From Lachnospiraceae bacterium (GTDB lineage Bacteria; Bacillota; Clostridia; Lachnospirales; Lachnospiraceae), in contig JAFXXN010000134.1 in assembly GCA_017542245.1 (NCBI GenBank), forward strand, positions 61,826 to 125,825: DNA of 64,000 nucleotides, in the 5' to 3' direction. This document shows, one piece after another, positions 63,870-64,000 of this stretch (position 1 is the first letter of the stretch; every line of letters starts with the position of its first letter). The position numbers were made by a program, and so were the translations under genes. A model generated the notes under the pieces. That model was given only the letters and a program-made list of their open reading frames with translations. It did not search any database and had not been told where the DNA came from.

Positions 63870-64000
63870 ATGGCATTAGTTACAACGACCGAAATGTTCA
63901 AGAAGGCTTATAATGGCGGATATGCTATTGGTGCTTTCAACGTAAACAACATGGAGATTGTCCAGGGTATTACAGAGGCAGCCGGCGAGTTAAAGAGCCC
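63870..64000 (+). CDS. fba: class II fructose-bisphosphate aldolase, 5' part
   Basis: 43 full codons up to the right edge: MALVTTTEMFKKAYNGGYAI then GAFNVNNMEIVQGITEAAGE. This is the usual start of class II (zinc) aldolases, which cleave fructose-1,6-bisphosphate in glycolysis. The ribosome binding site is AAGGAAGG. The catalytic and metal residues lie outside the window. Confidence 0.85.
   Translation, partial: MALVTTTEMFKKAYNGGYAIGAFNVNNMEIVQGITEAAGELKS

Overview
The window reads as a chromosomal segment of a low-GC Firmicute, most likely a Lachnospiraceae member (Butyrivibrio/Roseburia-like). The support is family-level similarity recalled from memory: strong GGAGG-type ribosome binding sites, near-consensus sigma-A promoters, two T-box leaders, a CE2-type esterase, YaaR/RicT/HolB synteny, and long acidic tails on RpoB and RpoC. 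The genus cannot be fixed from sequence alone. No tRNA, rRNA, CRISPR array, prophage or intact insertion sequence was seen.

Layout. 1-918: 5' part of a serpin lipoprotein gene (minus strand). 1.3-8.5 kb: esterase, guanylate-kinase-like enzyme, YaaR, holB, ricT, a two-component system and a coiled-coil protein. 8.6-19.2 kb: a purine biosynthesis cluster purE-M-N-B-(Nudix)-(FakA-C-terminus-like mini-protein)-D-(small membrane protein)-L, peppered with short palindromic repeats. 19.4-22.0 kb: accessory DNA with an HTH/HipA-like two-gene module, a relic of a surface-protein gene and an HTH-Uma2 protein. 22.0-27.0 kb: T-box-controlled metG, ald, a second HTH-Uma2 gene and a deoxyinosine-glycosylase-like gene. 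27.0-31.6 kb: a heterodimeric ABC exporter behind a long leader that encodes a 7-residue peptide and ends in a terminator, followed by a small membrane protein. 31.7-33.8 kb: T-box-controlled thrS without a TGS domain. 33.8-38.7 kb: an AraC regulator with two Gfo/Idh/MocA dehydrogenases and two TIM-barrel isomerases. 38.7-47.2 kb: DUF6273 protein, an ATPase gene with an array of palindromic operators, esterase/acyltransferase/DUF6320 genes (the acyltransferase is broken by an in-frame TAG), and secreted proteins including a Big_2-solute-binding-protein fusion. 47.2-50.8 kb: yqeY, a guaB that resembles the Tritrichomonas foetus IMP dehydrogenase, and a purF-like gene whose glutaminase active site is lost. 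50.9-54.5 kb: a split 7TM receptor/kinase/response-regulator system. 54.6-64 kb: DUF6935 protein, a hotdog thioesterase, rpoB, rpoC and the start of fba.

How the genes fit together. The purine cluster covers most of the route to IMP; purF and guaB sit 30 kb away. purC and purH are not in the window. The sugar cluster at 34-38.7 kb looks like a small AraC-controlled oxidation/isomerisation pathway for an unidentified sugar or polyol. The most unusual items are the PurF with a degenerate glutaminase domain beside the protozoan-like IMPDH, the leader-peptide attenuator before the ABC exporter, the HTH/HipA-like pair, the operator array before the ATPase gene, a hairpin-RBS 5'UTR element shared by two unrelated genes, and two families of dispersed short repeats.
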